Source: Methylophaga sp. (GTDB taxonomy: Bacteria > Pseudomonadota > Gammaproteobacteria > Nitrosococcales > Methylophagaceae). From it: 64,000 nt of DNA. How positions within the stretch are numbered: the first letter of the stretch is position 1; each line of letters opens with the position of its first letter. The notes beneath the pieces were generated by a model. It worked only from the letters and a program-made list of their open reading frames with translations. It ran no database searches and was not told the origin of the DNA. Shown here in pieces: positions 1 to 9,668 of the stretch. A program made the translations under genes and the position numbers. Location of the stretch: NCBI GenBank assembly GCA_002733715.2, contig NVWQ02000066.1, positions 1 to 64,000 of the forward strand, in the 5' to 3' direction.

Positions 1-273
1 ATTTTGTCTACCCCGTTGTTAGTCATTTATGACTTCCATATAACAAAAACCACAAGCCTACTGTAACGAATTTAGCCGTGATTGGATAGAGCAATTTTAT
101 TGGATCAGTTCAATTTGATTACTTCCAAATATGTCCATTTTCATCATCGAAATAAAAGCCTTCTTTATCATCTGTCAATAAGCATGCGAATTAACCCCAT
201 AAGTGGATCAGTTTTACCTGTTTATTAACAGGTCTTTATTAACGGTGTTTTAACGAACAGTCATCATAAATAA
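1..273. other. intergenic, no supported gene
   Basis: I see no convincing gene here. On the minus strand a roughly 20-codon open stretch ends at 119-121 and reads ...FYFDDENGHIWK-stop, which looks like the tail of a protein, but an in-frame stop lies just upstream, so at most it is a remnant. The sequence is AT-rich and leads into the promoter of the tetR-like gene. Confidence 0.5.
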
Positions 274-289
274 TTGACTGGTCAGTTAA
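274..289. promoter_or_regulatory. candidate TetR-family operator
   Basis: The imperfect palindrome TTGACTGGTCAGTTAA has half-sites TGACTGG and TCAGTTA, matching at 5 of 7 positions as an inverted repeat. It lies about 45 bp before the TetR-family start codon. Sites of this style are typical of TetR-family autoregulators, so it probably lets the product of 335-964 repress its own gene and the overlapping pump genes. This is inferred from position and symmetry only. Confidence 0.45.
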
Positions 290-334
290 ATAATAATAAT
301 ATTAACCGTAATTTTGTGATTTAGAGAATAAATT

Positions 335-964
335 ATGGGGCGTTCACCTACTAATACCAAAGCAAAACTTTTAGAAACAGCTAATGAACTGATATGGAAA
401 AGTAGTTATGGTTCAGTAAGTGTTGCTGAGATTTGTAAATGTTCTGGTGTGAATAAAGGTAGCTTTTACTATTATTTTTCATCGAAATCTGAATTAGCAG
501 CGACGGTTATGGAAGAGGCTTACCAAATGTATGAGCCTGAATTAATAAAAGTATTATCATCGCCCGTTCCTGCTATTAAGTGTTTTGAAAATCTAGCTTC
601 ATTTTTTTATGAAGAGCAACAAGCAGCGCTACAAAAATATGGGCGTGTATGCGGCTGTCCTTTTGCATCGCTGGGCTCTGAAATGGCAGGAAGTGAAGAG
701 CTGATACGCAAAAAAGTAGATGAGATCATTAATCGACAGGAAGAGGTATTCGGAAAGAGTCTACAACAAATGATCGATTCGGGCTATTTACCGAGTGAAA
801 CAAATATTTCAACAACGGCATCCGATTTACATATTTTTATTATGGGTAGCATGATGATGGCACGTATTCAAAATGATTTGACAGGTTTAAAGAGTAATAT
901 GGAATCTGGTTTTATAAGGATTTTAGGTTTAAATAGGCTGGTAGCCGAAGAGGAGCTCATATAA
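335..964 (+). CDS. TetR/AcrR family transcriptional regulator
   Basis: A 209-residue repressor with the TetR layout. The N-terminal helix-turn-helix spans about residues 28-48 (VSVAEICKCSGVNKGSFYYY), followed by the usual FSSKSEL segment. The all-helical C-terminal ligand/dimer domain contains a CGCPFASLGSEMA segment seen in many TetR members near efflux genes. The stop codon overlaps the ATG of the RND adaptor gene by one base, so the three genes 335-5355 form an operon. It presumably represses the pump until an unknown hydrophobic ligand binds. A candidate operator lies at 274-289. The ligand cannot be predicted. Confidence 0.9.
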   Translation: MGRSPTNTKAKLLETANELIWKSSYGSVSVAEICKCSGVNKGSFYYYFSSKSELAATVMEEAYQMYEPELIKVLSSPVPAIKCFENLASFFYEEQQAALQKYGRVCGCPFASLGSEMAGSEELIRKKVDEIINRQEEVFGKSLQQMIDSGYLPSETNISTTASDLHIFIMGSMMMARIQNDLTGLKSNMESGFIRILGLNRLVAEEELI

Positions 965-2133
965 TGATTGGTTTTAGTCATATTCCAAACTCTTTCAAAG
1001 CAAAGGTGACAAGATATTTTCAGATAGCCATCGCTGTGTTTGGAATTGCTTTCGTTCAAAATATACAAGCTGAAGATCAAGCTTCACCTATCGAGACTGC
1101 GCCCGAAGCAATGCCTGTTGAGGTTTCAATTATTGAAATGCAAACCATACGATTATGGAAAGAATTTTCAGGTAGGTTAGTTGCTGTAGATTATGTTGAA
1201 GTACGGCCTCAAGCAACGGGAGTGATTACGGAAATAAGGTTTAAAGACGGACAATTTGTAAAAAAAGGTGATGTTTTATGTGTTATCGATCCGCGTCCAC
1301 TTAAAGCTATTGTTGAGCAAAAGAATGCTGATTTAGCTGCTGCACAAAATAATTATACTTTGGCAGATAAGGAATTTATTAGAGCAAAAGACTTACTCAA
1401 TAAAAAAATTGTTTCTCAGCAATTCTACGATGAACGTATAAGTACCAAATTAGTGGCTGATTCAATGGTCAAGCGCGCTAGAGCCGAATTGTCTGAAGCG
1501 AAAATAAATTTAAGCTATGCCTATGTGAAAGCGCCTATTTCAGGTCGAGTCAGTAGAGCTGAATTAACAAAAGGCAACTTGGTTTCTGCTGGTCCTAATG
1601 CTCCATTAATTACTTCAATTGTATCAAGTGGCAGTATCTATGCTGATTTTGAAGTTGATGAACAAACGTATATTGATTATATATCTGTACAAGGTGCAGA
1701 TCAGAAAAGCCCAGTTAAACTTCAATTACAAAATAGCGAGGTTGTTTTTGTAGGACAATTCCACGCATTTGATAACAAGATAGATCCTGCTTCTGGAACC
1801 ATCCGTGCTCGCGCTATATTCGATAATCCTAAAGGAAGGTTATTACCTGGGATGTATGCAAGACTCAGACTGGGTAGTGCTACAGAGCAAAAAAGAATTC
1901 TAATTAGCGAGCGTGCAATCGGTACGGATCAAGATCGAAAGTTTGTCTATGTGGTTAATGCTGAAAACCAGTGTGTCTACCGTGAAGTACATCTTGGAAC
2001 TAGTATTGATGGACAACGAATTGTGCATTCTGGGCTTGTCGCAGGGGACAAAGTCATTATACGAGGTTTGATGCGTTTGCAGCCCAATATGCTTGTTGAG
2101 CCTATTGTGGTCTCTCGACCTACTAAGTCTTAA
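964..2133 (+). CDS. RND efflux periplasmic adaptor (membrane fusion protein)
   Basis: A 389-residue HlyD/AcrA-family protein linking the inner-membrane pump to an outer-membrane channel. After an N-terminal hydrophobic segment (about 19-37, ending QAEDQ) come the beta-barrel/lipoyl half motif VRPQATGVITEIRFKDGQFV, a coiled-coil hairpin (about 110-185, AAAQNNYTLADKEF onward) and the second lipoyl half (VKAPISGRVSRAELTKGNLV). No lipobox cysteine is visible, so it is anchored by an uncleaved helix or is free after cleavage. Translation is coupled to the TetR gene by a one-base overlap. No TolC-like gene is near, so a distant outer-membrane factor is needed. Confidence 0.92.
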   Translation: MIGFSHIPNSFKAKVTRYFQIAIAVFGIAFVQNIQAEDQASPIETAPEAMPVEVSIIEMQTIRLWKEFSGRLVAVDYVEVRPQATGVITEIRFKDGQFVKKGDVLCVIDPRPLKAIVEQKNADLAAAQNNYTLADKEFIRAKDLLNKKIVSQQFYDERISTKLVADSMVKRARAELSEAKINLSYAYVKAPISGRVSRAELTKGNLVSAGPNAPLITSIVSSGSIYADFEVDEQTYIDYISVQGADQKSPVKLQLQNSEVVFVGQFHAFDNKIDPASGTIRARAIFDNPKGRLLPGMYARLRLGSATEQKRILISERAIGTDQDRKFVYVVNAENQCVYREVHLGTSIDGQRIVHSGLVAGDKVIIRGLMRLQPNMLVEPIVVSRPTKS

Positions 2134-2202
2134 TTTAAAAATGATGAGCTTAGCATTATATTTATTTTATCTGTTGTCGTTTGTGTCTGAAGGTAATGAT
2201 CT

Positions 2203-5200
2203 ATGAGTTTTTCAAGTCATTTTATTGATCGCCCAATACTGGCTAGTGTAATTTCATTGTCAGTGTTTGTGTTTGGTTTGGTTGCCATGTTTCAATTACC
2301 TATTTCTGAATATCCAGAAGTGGCACCTCCTTCCGTTATTATCAACGCGTCTTTCCCAGGGGCAAATCCAGCAATAATTTCCGAAACTGTTGCTACACCA
2401 TTAGAAGAACAAATCAATGGTGTAGAAAATATGCTTTATATGAATTCATTAGCATCAACTGATGGCGAGTTAACGATGACGGTTACTTTTGCCATTGGTA
2501 CTGATCCTGATTTGTCACAACAGTTAGTGCAAAACCGTGTTTCGCAGGCACTTCCAAGATTACCTGAGATTACTCGTCAGTTGGGTGTTACTGTTACTAA
2601 AAGCTCGCCAGACTTAACGATGGTGGTACATTTACGCTCACCTAATGAGCGATATGACATGCTTTATTTGCGCAATTATGGCACTTTACATGTGCGTGAC
2701 CAATTAGCAAAAATATCAGGAATTGGGCAAGTTAGATTATTTGGATCGGGTGATTATGCAATGCGTATATGGCTCAACCCAGATAAAATTGCTGAACGTG
2801 AAATGACACCGAATGAAGTAGTTGAGGCGATTCGAGGTCAAAATATTCAGGTAGCGGCTGGGGTCATTGGCGGTCCTCCATATGGCGATATGGTTGAGCT
2901 TCAGCTACCGATTAATATTCAGGGTCGCTTACAAAGTGTTGAAGAGTTTGAACAAATACTGATTAAACGCGATAGCCACGGCACCATTACGCGACTGATC
3001 GATATCGCCCGCGTAGAAATGGATGCACAGAGTTATGGTTTGCGTTCTTTATTAAATAATAAGCCTGCTGTTGCGATTCCTATTTTTTCATCGCCAGGCG
3101 CTAATGCATTAAACATCTCTGATAATGTACGTTCAACAATGGAAAGACTAAAGCAGAACTTTCCTGAAGACATTGATTACAGCATTGTTTACGATCCCAC
3201 TATATTTGTTCGTAGCTCCATTAAATCAGTCATTATCACTTTGCTTGAAGCCATCGCACTGGTCGTATTCGTAGTTATTATTTTCTTGCAAACATGGCGA
3301 GCATCAATTATCCCCTTACTTGCTGTACCTGTTTCTATTGTGGGTACCTTCGCTTTTATGTACCTTTTTGGATTCTCAATTAATGTCTTATCATTATTTG
3401 GATTGATATTGGCGGTGGGGATAGTAGTTGATGATGCCATTGTTGTCGTAGAAAATGTTGAACGAAATATTCGCCAAGGCAAAACGCCTCGTGATGCAAC
3501 TATACAAGCAATGAAAGAAGTCACCAATCCAATTATTGCAACATCATTAGTTATTGCCGGTGTCTTCATTCCTATTGCTTTTATTAGCGGTTTATCAGGA
3601 TTATTTTATCAACAATTTGCATTAACAATTGTAATCGCAACCTTTATATCAACGTTAAATTCACTGACGTTGAGTCCTGCATTATGTGCTTTATTGTTAC
3701 GTTCACCTGATGCCCCAAAAGATAGATTAAGTAAAATAATGCAATTCCTATTTGGCTGGTTCTTTAATCTATTTAATAAGGTGTTTGATACCACTCAACA
3801 TGGCTATGCTAAAGGGGTGAGGATATTTGCATCGCGAAAATTTATTATGATGGTGATTTTCATTGGGCTTGTTGGTTTGACAGTGCAGAGCTTTAAGTGG
3901 GTGCCTCCTGGATATATTCCTGCGCAAGATAAGCAATATCTGATTAGCTTTGCACAATTACCAACAGGGGCAACACTAGATCGAACTGAACAGGTGTTGC
4001 GTGATATGGCAGATGCAGCAATGGCAGAAGAGGGGGTTGTCAGCGCGGTTCAATTTCCCGGGTTATCCGTCAATGGCTTTGTTAACTCTGCAAGTGCCGG
4101 TATTGTGTTTGTTACATTAGAAGATTTTGAAAATCGAGTGAGCCCTGAGTTAAGTGCAAATGCAATAGCCGGGCGGCTTCAAGAAAAATATAATGCTATT
4201 CAAGAGGCATTTATTGCTATATTTCCACCGCCACCCATAATGGGGCTTGGAACAACAGGGGGATTTAAGCTACAGGTACAAGATCGCGCTGATCAAGGTT
4301 ATAAAATTTTAGATGATGTGGTTAATGAAATCAAACAAAAGGCGAATAAAGATCCTGCTTTGATGCAAGTCTATTCCAATTATAATGTTAATGTCCCACA
4401 ACTATTGGCTAATCTTGATCGTACTAAAGCGGTACAGCTTGGGATTCCGGTGGAAGAAGTGTTTCGTACCATGCAAATTTATCTTGGCTCACTTTATATT
4501 AATGACTTCAACCAGTTTGGCCGTACATATCAAGTAATTGCTCAAGCAGATAAAGCATTCCGATCTTCTCCTGAAGATATCCTACGTCTACAAACACGTA
4601 ATTCTGATGGCCAAATGGTGCCTTTAAGTGCTGTTATAACTGTTGAAGAAACATTTGGCCCCGAAATTGCCATGCACTATAACGCCTATCGCTCAGCAGA
4701 TATCAACGGTAGTGCTTCACCAGGTTATTCCTCTGGGCAGGCACAGCAAGCAATTGTGAAAATATTAGATGAAACGCTACCTGCTGGGATGGATTACGAG
4801 TGGACAGAATTAACCTATCAGCAAATTTTAGCAGGCAATACAGCGATCTATATTTTTCCACTTTGCCTGTTTCTTGTTTTTCTAGTGCTTGCGGCCCAAT
4901 ACGAAAGCCTTGCTTTACCTTTAGCAATTATTCTAATAGTACCAATGAGCACATTGTCAGCGATGGTGGGTATTTATATATATGGCGGCGACAACAATAT
5001 ATTTACCCAAATAAGTTTGTTTTTACTTGCCGGCTTAGCCTCAAAAAATGCCATTCTCATTGTTGAATTTGCACACGCTTTAGAACGGCAGGGACGCACA
5101 ACGATAGAAGCTGCTGTCGAAGCTTCACGCTTACGCTTACGACCTATTTTAATGACTTCTTTTGCATTTATCTTAGGTGTTTTACCCTTAGCCCTTAGCC

Positions 5201-5355
5201 ATGGTGCAGGTTCGGAAATGAGACAAGCTATAGGTGTTGCCGTATTTTCTGGCATGTTAGGTGTTACATTTTTTGGTTTAATTTTTACTCCTGTATTCTA
5301 TGTGGTATTTCGAAAAGTCGAAATTTACTTTAAAAGGACAAAAGTAATAACATAA
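2203..5355 (+). CDS. RND multidrug efflux permease (HAE1 family)
   Basis: A 1050-residue inner-membrane proton/drug antiporter, the usual length for AcrB/MexB relatives. It starts SFSSHFIDRPILASVISL, the standard first helix. The proton-relay pair is present in helix 4 (GIVVDDAIVVVENVERN) and the helix-10 lysine in GLASKNAILIVEFA. Two large periplasmic loops follow helices 1 and 7, and the porter motif FPGANPAIISETVATPLEEQ is intact. It works with the adaptor encoded just upstream (69 bp gap). The start is supported by AAGG about 11 bases before the ATG. Substrates are unknown; AcrB-type pumps usually take amphiphilic drugs, dyes or detergents. Confidence 0.95.
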   Translation: MSFSSHFIDRPILASVISLSVFVFGLVAMFQLPISEYPEVAPPSVIINASFPGANPAIISETVATPLEEQINGVENMLYMNSLASTDGELTMTVTFAIGTDPDLSQQLVQNRVSQALPRLPEITRQLGVTVTKSSPDLTMVVHLRSPNERYDMLYLRNYGTLHVRDQLAKISGIGQVRLFGSGDYAMRIWLNPDKIAEREMTPNEVVEAIRGQNIQVAAGVIGGPPYGDMVELQLPINIQGRLQSVEEFEQILIKRDSHGTITRLIDIARVEMDAQSYGLRSLLNNKPAVAIPIFSSPGANALNISDNVRSTMERLKQNFPEDIDYSIVYDPTIFVRSSIKSVIITLLEAIALVVFVVIIFLQTWRASIIPLLAVPVSIVGTFAFMYLFGFSINVLSLFGLILAVGIVVDDAIVVVENVERNIRQGKTPRDATIQAMKEVTNPIIATSLVIAGVFIPIAFISGLSGLFYQQFALTIVIATFISTLNSLTLSPALCALLLRSPDAPKDRLSKIMQFLFGWFFNLFNKVFDTTQHGYAKGVRIFASRKFIMMVIFIGLVGLTVQSFKWVPPGYIPAQDKQYLISFAQLPTGATLDRTEQVLRDMADAAMAEEGVVSAVQFPGLSVNGFVNSASAGIVFVTLEDFENRVSPELSANAIAGRLQEKYNAIQEAFIAIFPPPPIMGLGTTGGFKLQVQDRADQGYKILDDVVNEIKQKANKDPALMQVYSNYNVNVPQLLANLDRTKAVQLGIPVEEVFRTMQIYLGSLYINDFNQFGRTYQVIAQADKAFRSSPEDILRLQTRNSDGQMVPLSAVITVEETFGPEIAMHYNAYRSADINGSASPGYSSGQAQQAIVKILDETLPAGMDYEWTELTYQQILAGNTAIYIFPLCLFLVFLVLAAQYESLALPLAIILIVPMSTLSAMVGIYIYGGDNNIFTQISLFLLAGLASKNAILIVEFAHALERQGRTTIEAAVEASRLRLRPILMTSFAFILGVLPLALSHGAGSEMRQAIGVAVFSGMLGVTFFGLIFTPVFYVVFRKVEIYFKRTKVIT

Positions 5356-5472
5356 ACTGAATTTTACGTATTGGATGCGGGTTAGTCCTTATTTTCTGAT
5401 GCATCTTTTGGCATATAAAGTTAAAGTACGTATAGTGTTTATATACCCATAATCACTATTGGCTTCATCTAA

Positions 5473-6186
5473 ATGAAAAATACTACTGTAAAACGCATTG
5501 AGCTGAATGATTTTATTTTAAATACAATGCGTCAGTGCATTCTTCTCCGACCTTTAGGAGTAGAAGATTTTGATGAGATTATAAAGACCTCTCGCGCAGT
5601 ACAACTCTCTGATAACAGTGTTCTGTTTGAGCAAGGAAATGAGCTCACTGACATTTATTTACTAATATCAGGTGGCGTTAAGATACAACGCTTAGCACCC
5701 AATGGCGATGAAAAAGTACTTGAGATTATTCGACCTGGACAAACGTTTGCTGAGGCAGTTTTGTTCTTCGGTGGGGCACAATACCCTGTCACCGCGGTTA
5801 CAGTATCTCCTTCTATTGTGGTAGGTATTAAAGCGGAAACCTATCTTAAGCTACTCCATGCATCTAATAGTTTATGTCTGAATTTACTAGGTAATTTAAG
5901 TCAACGATTGCATTGGATGGTGAATGAAATGGATAGGCTGACATTGCATAATGCAACATTTCGTTTGGTTGATTATTTATTGAGTCATATTCCTGTAGAT
6001 AGCAATGAACGCACAGGCGTTAGTCTTGCTGCACCTAAACATGTTATTGCATCACGCTTATCCATTAAGCCAGAGACACTATCTCGGACATTAAAAGAAC
6101 TTTCTAAACAAGGATTAATTAAATTAGAAGGTTCAGAAATTGAATTACTTGATATTGAAAAACTGCGCCAATTAATTTCTCTTTAA
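5473..6186 (+). CDS. Crp/Fnr-family regulator, Dnr/Nnr-like
   Basis: A 237-residue Crp/Fnr-superfamily activator directly upstream of norCB. The cyclic-nucleotide-binding-like barrel occupies about residues 25-120, then a dimerisation helix and a winged HTH. The recognition helix KPETLSR places E201, S204 and R205 as in Fnr and Dnr, which read TTGAT half-sites. It lacks the four-cysteine Fe-S cluster pattern of Fnr, so it is more likely a NO-sensing Dnr/NnrR-type protein than an oxygen sensor; in this group NO sensing through heme is known. TTGAT-type boxes lie before norC, the norE group, nirK and the cytochrome c gene in this window, which makes a local regulon very likely. No box is seen before this gene itself. 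Confidence 0.88.
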   Translation: MKNTTVKRIELNDFILNTMRQCILLRPLGVEDFDEIIKTSRAVQLSDNSVLFEQGNELTDIYLLISGGVKIQRLAPNGDEKVLEIIRPGQTFAEAVLFFGGAQYPVTAVTVSPSIVVGIKAETYLKLLHASNSLCLNLLGNLSQRLHWMVNEMDRLTLHNATFRLVDYLLSHIPVDSNERTGVSLAAPKHVIASRLSIKPETLSRTLKELSKQGLIKLEGSEIELLDIEKLRQLISL

Positions 6187-6230
6187 CTCTCCCTAAACCC
6201 TCCTTAAAAACGTGAACTATTTTGCATAAA

Positions 6231-6244
6231 TTGATGTAAGTCAA
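6231..6244. promoter_or_regulatory. Fnr/Dnr box and norC promoter
   Basis: TTGATGTAAGTCAA matches the Fnr/Dnr palindrome TTGAT-N4-ATCAA at 9 of 10 positions. Its centre (6237.5) is 41.5 bp before a predicted start at about 6279, and TATACT at 6267-6272 is a good -10. This is the class II activator geometry expected for Fnr/Dnr control of norCB. Confidence 0.82.
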
Positions 6245-6304
6245 TGCTGCTTAGTATTGCTTTTAATATACTCCTGTACTGAATTTGTAACTAGGAGACG
6301 TGTG

Positions 6305-6742
6305 ATGAGAGAAACCTTTACTAAGGGCATGGCCCGCAATATTTACTATGGGGGATCGGTGTTCTTCTTCTTAGTACTTATTGGGTTGACGGTAGACACC
6401 GTTAATCGATTACCCGCAACCGATAATCGAGAAAACCTAACTGAACAAGTCGCAGAAGGTAAGCGTGTTTGGGAAGTTAATAATTGTATTGGTTGTCATA
6501 CATTATTAGGTGAAGGTGCTTATTTTGCCCCAGAACTAGGAAATGTCTATACCCGTTTTGGTGAAAGCACTGATGCAATTAAAGGCTTCATCATGTCTCG
6601 CCCTGTAAATGGTATTCCTGGCCGCCGTAGCATGCCGCAGTTCAACTTAACAGAAGAAGAGTTAGAAGCGGTTGCACAGTTCTTAAAATATGTTGATGGC
6701 GTTAAAACAGCCAGAGACTGGCCACCAAATATTCAAGGTTAA
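6305..6742 (+). CDS. norC: nitric oxide reductase subunit C (cytochrome c)
   Basis: The small subunit of cNOR, which passes electrons to NorB in the membrane. It has one N-terminal anchor helix (about 16-30) and a periplasmic mono-heme domain with C61-I-G-C64-H65; the axial methionine is probably in RRSMPQFNL. An upstream in-frame ATG at 6257 exists, but the ATG at 6305 is chosen because CTAGGAG lies at the right distance and the 16 extra residues do not look like NorC. The resulting 145 residues are the family length. norB follows after 15 bp. Confidence 0.95.
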   Translation: MRETFTKGMARNIYYGGSVFFFLVLIGLTVDTVNRLPATDNRENLTEQVAEGKRVWEVNNCIGCHTLLGEGAYFAPELGNVYTRFGESTDAIKGFIMSRPVNGIPGRRSMPQFNLTEEELEAVAQFLKYVDGVKTARDWPPNIQG

Positions 6743-8137
<1,395 letters not shown>

Positions 8138-8161
8138 AAGTAAACATGAGTAGTGTTTAGA

Positions 8162-8194
8162 AATATACCGCCTTTATGGCGGTATATCTTTTTG
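8162..8194 (+). terminator. hairpin after norB
   Basis: The inverted repeat ATATACCGCC-TTTAT-GGCGGTATAT is followed directly by CTTTTT, the form of a Rho-independent terminator. It lies between norB and the small membrane-protein gene whose ribosome-binding site follows at once, so termination may be partial. Confidence 0.7.
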
Positions 8195-8206
8195 TAGGGA
8201 ATGAAA

Positions 8207-8575
8207 ATGAAGTCAAATAAATCACAACTAAAACGAGCGTCTAATGCGGCCTTAATGTCGTTATTGAATTTAACGGTTTTTCCTGTAGTAGGGTTTGTAG
8301 CATTGCTCTTTATGTACATAAAGACGGCGGAGTCCGACGCAATTGATCGTTACTATGTCGTGTTAGGCATAAAAACTAATGTAATTGCGGGTGCGGCACT
8401 TATTGTTGTGACGGGATTGATGATTTTATTGGGTGGTTTTGATTCACCATGGACATGGGTTTACGTGGTGTCTTACTTTGTCTTTGTCCACGCACTATTT
8501 ATTTTGTTTGCAACATGGACATTAACCCGATCATGGACAGGTGAAAAGCTTACAAGATCATTTCTTTCGAAATAA
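8207..8575 (+). CDS. small membrane protein of the nor cluster, function unknown
   Basis: A 122-residue protein with three predicted helices (about 17-36, 56-78 and 83-108) and a basic N-terminus (KSNKSQLKRASN). I do not recognise a named family. Its place between norCB and the norE-like gene suggests a role in assembly or maintenance of NO reductase, but that is inference from context. The second of two close ATGs (8201 and 8207) is preferred because TAGGGA would sit too close to the first. An Fnr-type box begins just after its stop codon. Confidence 0.75.
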   Translation: MKSNKSQLKRASNAALMSLLNLTVFPVVGFVALLFMYIKTAESDAIDRYYVVLGIKTNVIAGAALIVVTGLMILLGGFDSPWTWVYVVSYFVFVHALFILFATWTLTRSWTGEKLTRSFLSK

Positions 8576-8576
8576 T

Positions 8577-8590
8577 TTGATACGTATCAA
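8577..8590. promoter_or_regulatory. perfect Fnr/Dnr box before the norE group
   Basis: TTGATACGTATCAA is a perfect 14-bp palindrome and a 10/10 match to TTGAT-N4-ATCAA. With class II spacing the transcript would begin near 8625, with a weak -10 (CAGAAT, 8613-8618). That start falls at the left edge of the repeat at 8617-8824, so the repeat now forms most of the leader RNA of the norE-norF-hemerythrin-norQD genes. Confidence 0.8.
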
Positions 8591-8616
8591 GGCACAAATA
8601 CTACTGATGCATCAGA

Positions 8617-8824
8617 ATATACCCATGACCATTCAATTTGTAGATATTTGTTTTCGTCATCCTCGCGAACGCGGGGATCCATGGGCAGTGAAACTAGCCA
8701 ATATCGTTGGATTCCCGCTCGGCAATTGCTCCTGCATTGCCCTACTAAGTTACATCCATGTAACGATTTCGCGGGAATGACGGACTTTGTCAAAATATTT
8801 GCAACTTCATTTCACTTAGGTATA
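8617..8824. repeat. MITE-like composite palindromic repeat
   Basis: The outer left arm ATACCCATGACCATTCAATT (8619) is a variant of the arm seen in other gaps of this window; the right arm (ending GGTATA at 8824) is a diverged copy like that at 38896-38917. Inside is a hairpin whose ends, CGTCATCCTCGCGAAC (8655) and TTTCGCGGGAATGACG (to 8782), match as an inverted repeat. The core is related to the repeat at 22184-22263. It contains no transposase and lies between the Fnr box and the norE-like gene. Confidence 0.75.
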
Positions 8825-8889
8825 GAGCTATAACTAAACTAGAACCAAAACTACTGCCAGGCGACTTAGCTATTTGGTTTTTCATCTTT

Positions 8890-9399
8890 ATGGAATTGTT
8901 GGTATTTGGGATCTTCTTTATTGTTTATGCTGTGATGCGTTTACAGAATGTAGAAATGTTTAACCAATCCCAACTGACACTTAATAAAGAATTAGGTGCA
9001 GCCAATACTTTATTGCTGATTACTTCTAGTTATTTTGTAGTTCGAGCAGTGCATGCCATTAGGCAAGGTAACGTTAATAGTTGCATCCATTGGATTTATG
9101 CGGCGTTGCTTGGAGGATTAGGCTTTTTAATATTAAAGTCAGTGGAATATTATGATAAGTTTTCAGCCGGAATAAATTTAAGTAGCAATACGTTTTATAT
9201 GTTTTATCTATCACTGACGATGTTTCATTTTCTGCATGTGATTTTAGGCATGATTATTTTATTCGCCGTAGCAGTAAAAGCTAAACGTGGTGCATATAGC
9301 ACTCAAAATCACATAGGTGTAGAAACGGGCGCATCTTATTGGCATATGGTCGACTTAGTGTGGATTATTTTATTTCCACTGGTGTACATAATTCGATGA
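8890..9399 (+). CDS. norE: NorE-like heme-copper oxidase subunit III protein
   Basis: A membrane protein of the cytochrome c oxidase subunit III superfamily that accompanies NorCB and is known to support NOR activity without being a subunit of purified enzyme. The helices match NorE, and GASYWHMVDLVWIILFPLVY is the typical final helix. The first ATG (8890) lies inside the first helix. In the same frame upstream the sequence reads TKLEPKLLPGDLAIWFFIF, a normal NorE N-terminus, and the frame is open back to 8764 but contains no ATG, GTG or TTG. The likely natural start is at 8830, which now reads ATA. A repeat ends six bases before it. Start-codon loss, a rare start, or a sequencing error are all possible. 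The stop overlaps norF by four bases. Confidence 0.82.
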   Translation: MELLVFGIFFIVYAVMRLQNVEMFNQSQLTLNKELGAANTLLLITSSYFVVRAVHAIRQGNVNSCIHWIYAALLGGLGFLILKSVEYYDKFSAGINLSSNTFYMFYLSLTMFHFLHVILGMIILFAVAVKAKRGAYSTQNHIGVETGASYWHMVDLVWIILFPLVYIIR

Positions 9400-9656
9400 G
9401 AAAGTATTACAACATTCACACGATTTGGTTGTTAATGATGTTATTAACACTCACTACCTATTTTATAGGCGAATTGAGTTATCACGGTGTGGTAGCAGTA
9501 TTGTTTTTGCTGCTAACAGCGATGGTTAAAGGCGGTTTGATTATCCGTGATTTTATGGAATTAAAGGGAGTGTCTTTTTTATGGCGAGCAATAATGTATG
9601 GTTGGTTGACGATAGTTTGTCTAGGAATTTCAATAAGCTATGTCATTAGTATTTAA
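9396..9656 (+). CDS. norF: NorF-like cytochrome oxidase subunit IV family protein
   Basis: An 86-residue protein with three predicted helices (about 9-24, 28-47 and 63-84), resembling NorF and prokaryotic cytochrome c oxidase subunit IV (…YHGVVAVLFLLLTAMVKGGL then IIRDFMELK). An in-frame ATG at 9339 would overlap norE heavily; the ATG at 9396, overlapping the norE stop as ATGA, is the natural coupled start. It works with NorE in assembling or supporting active NO reductase. Confidence 0.8.
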   Translation: MRKYYNIHTIWLLMMLLTLTTYFIGELSYHGVVAVLFLLLTAMVKGGLIIRDFMELKGVSFLWRAIMYGWLTIVCLGISISYVISI

Positions 9657-9668
9657 AACAAGGAGTAG

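Noticed and set aside
119-180. Minus-strand tail reading FYFDDENGHIWK-stop
   Set aside because: Only about 20 codons before an in-frame stop, with no start or ribosome-binding site; reported only as a possible remnant.
3189-3957. Minus-strand open frames inside the RND permease gene
   Set aside because: Shadow frames of a clear plus-strand gene; no motif, start signal or codon pattern.
964-5355. Complete tripartite efflux operon
   Set aside because: No outer-membrane factor gene is adjacent, so only the adaptor and pump are claimed.
8541-8833. Open frames on both strands across the repeat before norE
   Set aside because: They follow the repeat, differ from any protein pattern and have no ribosome-binding sites.
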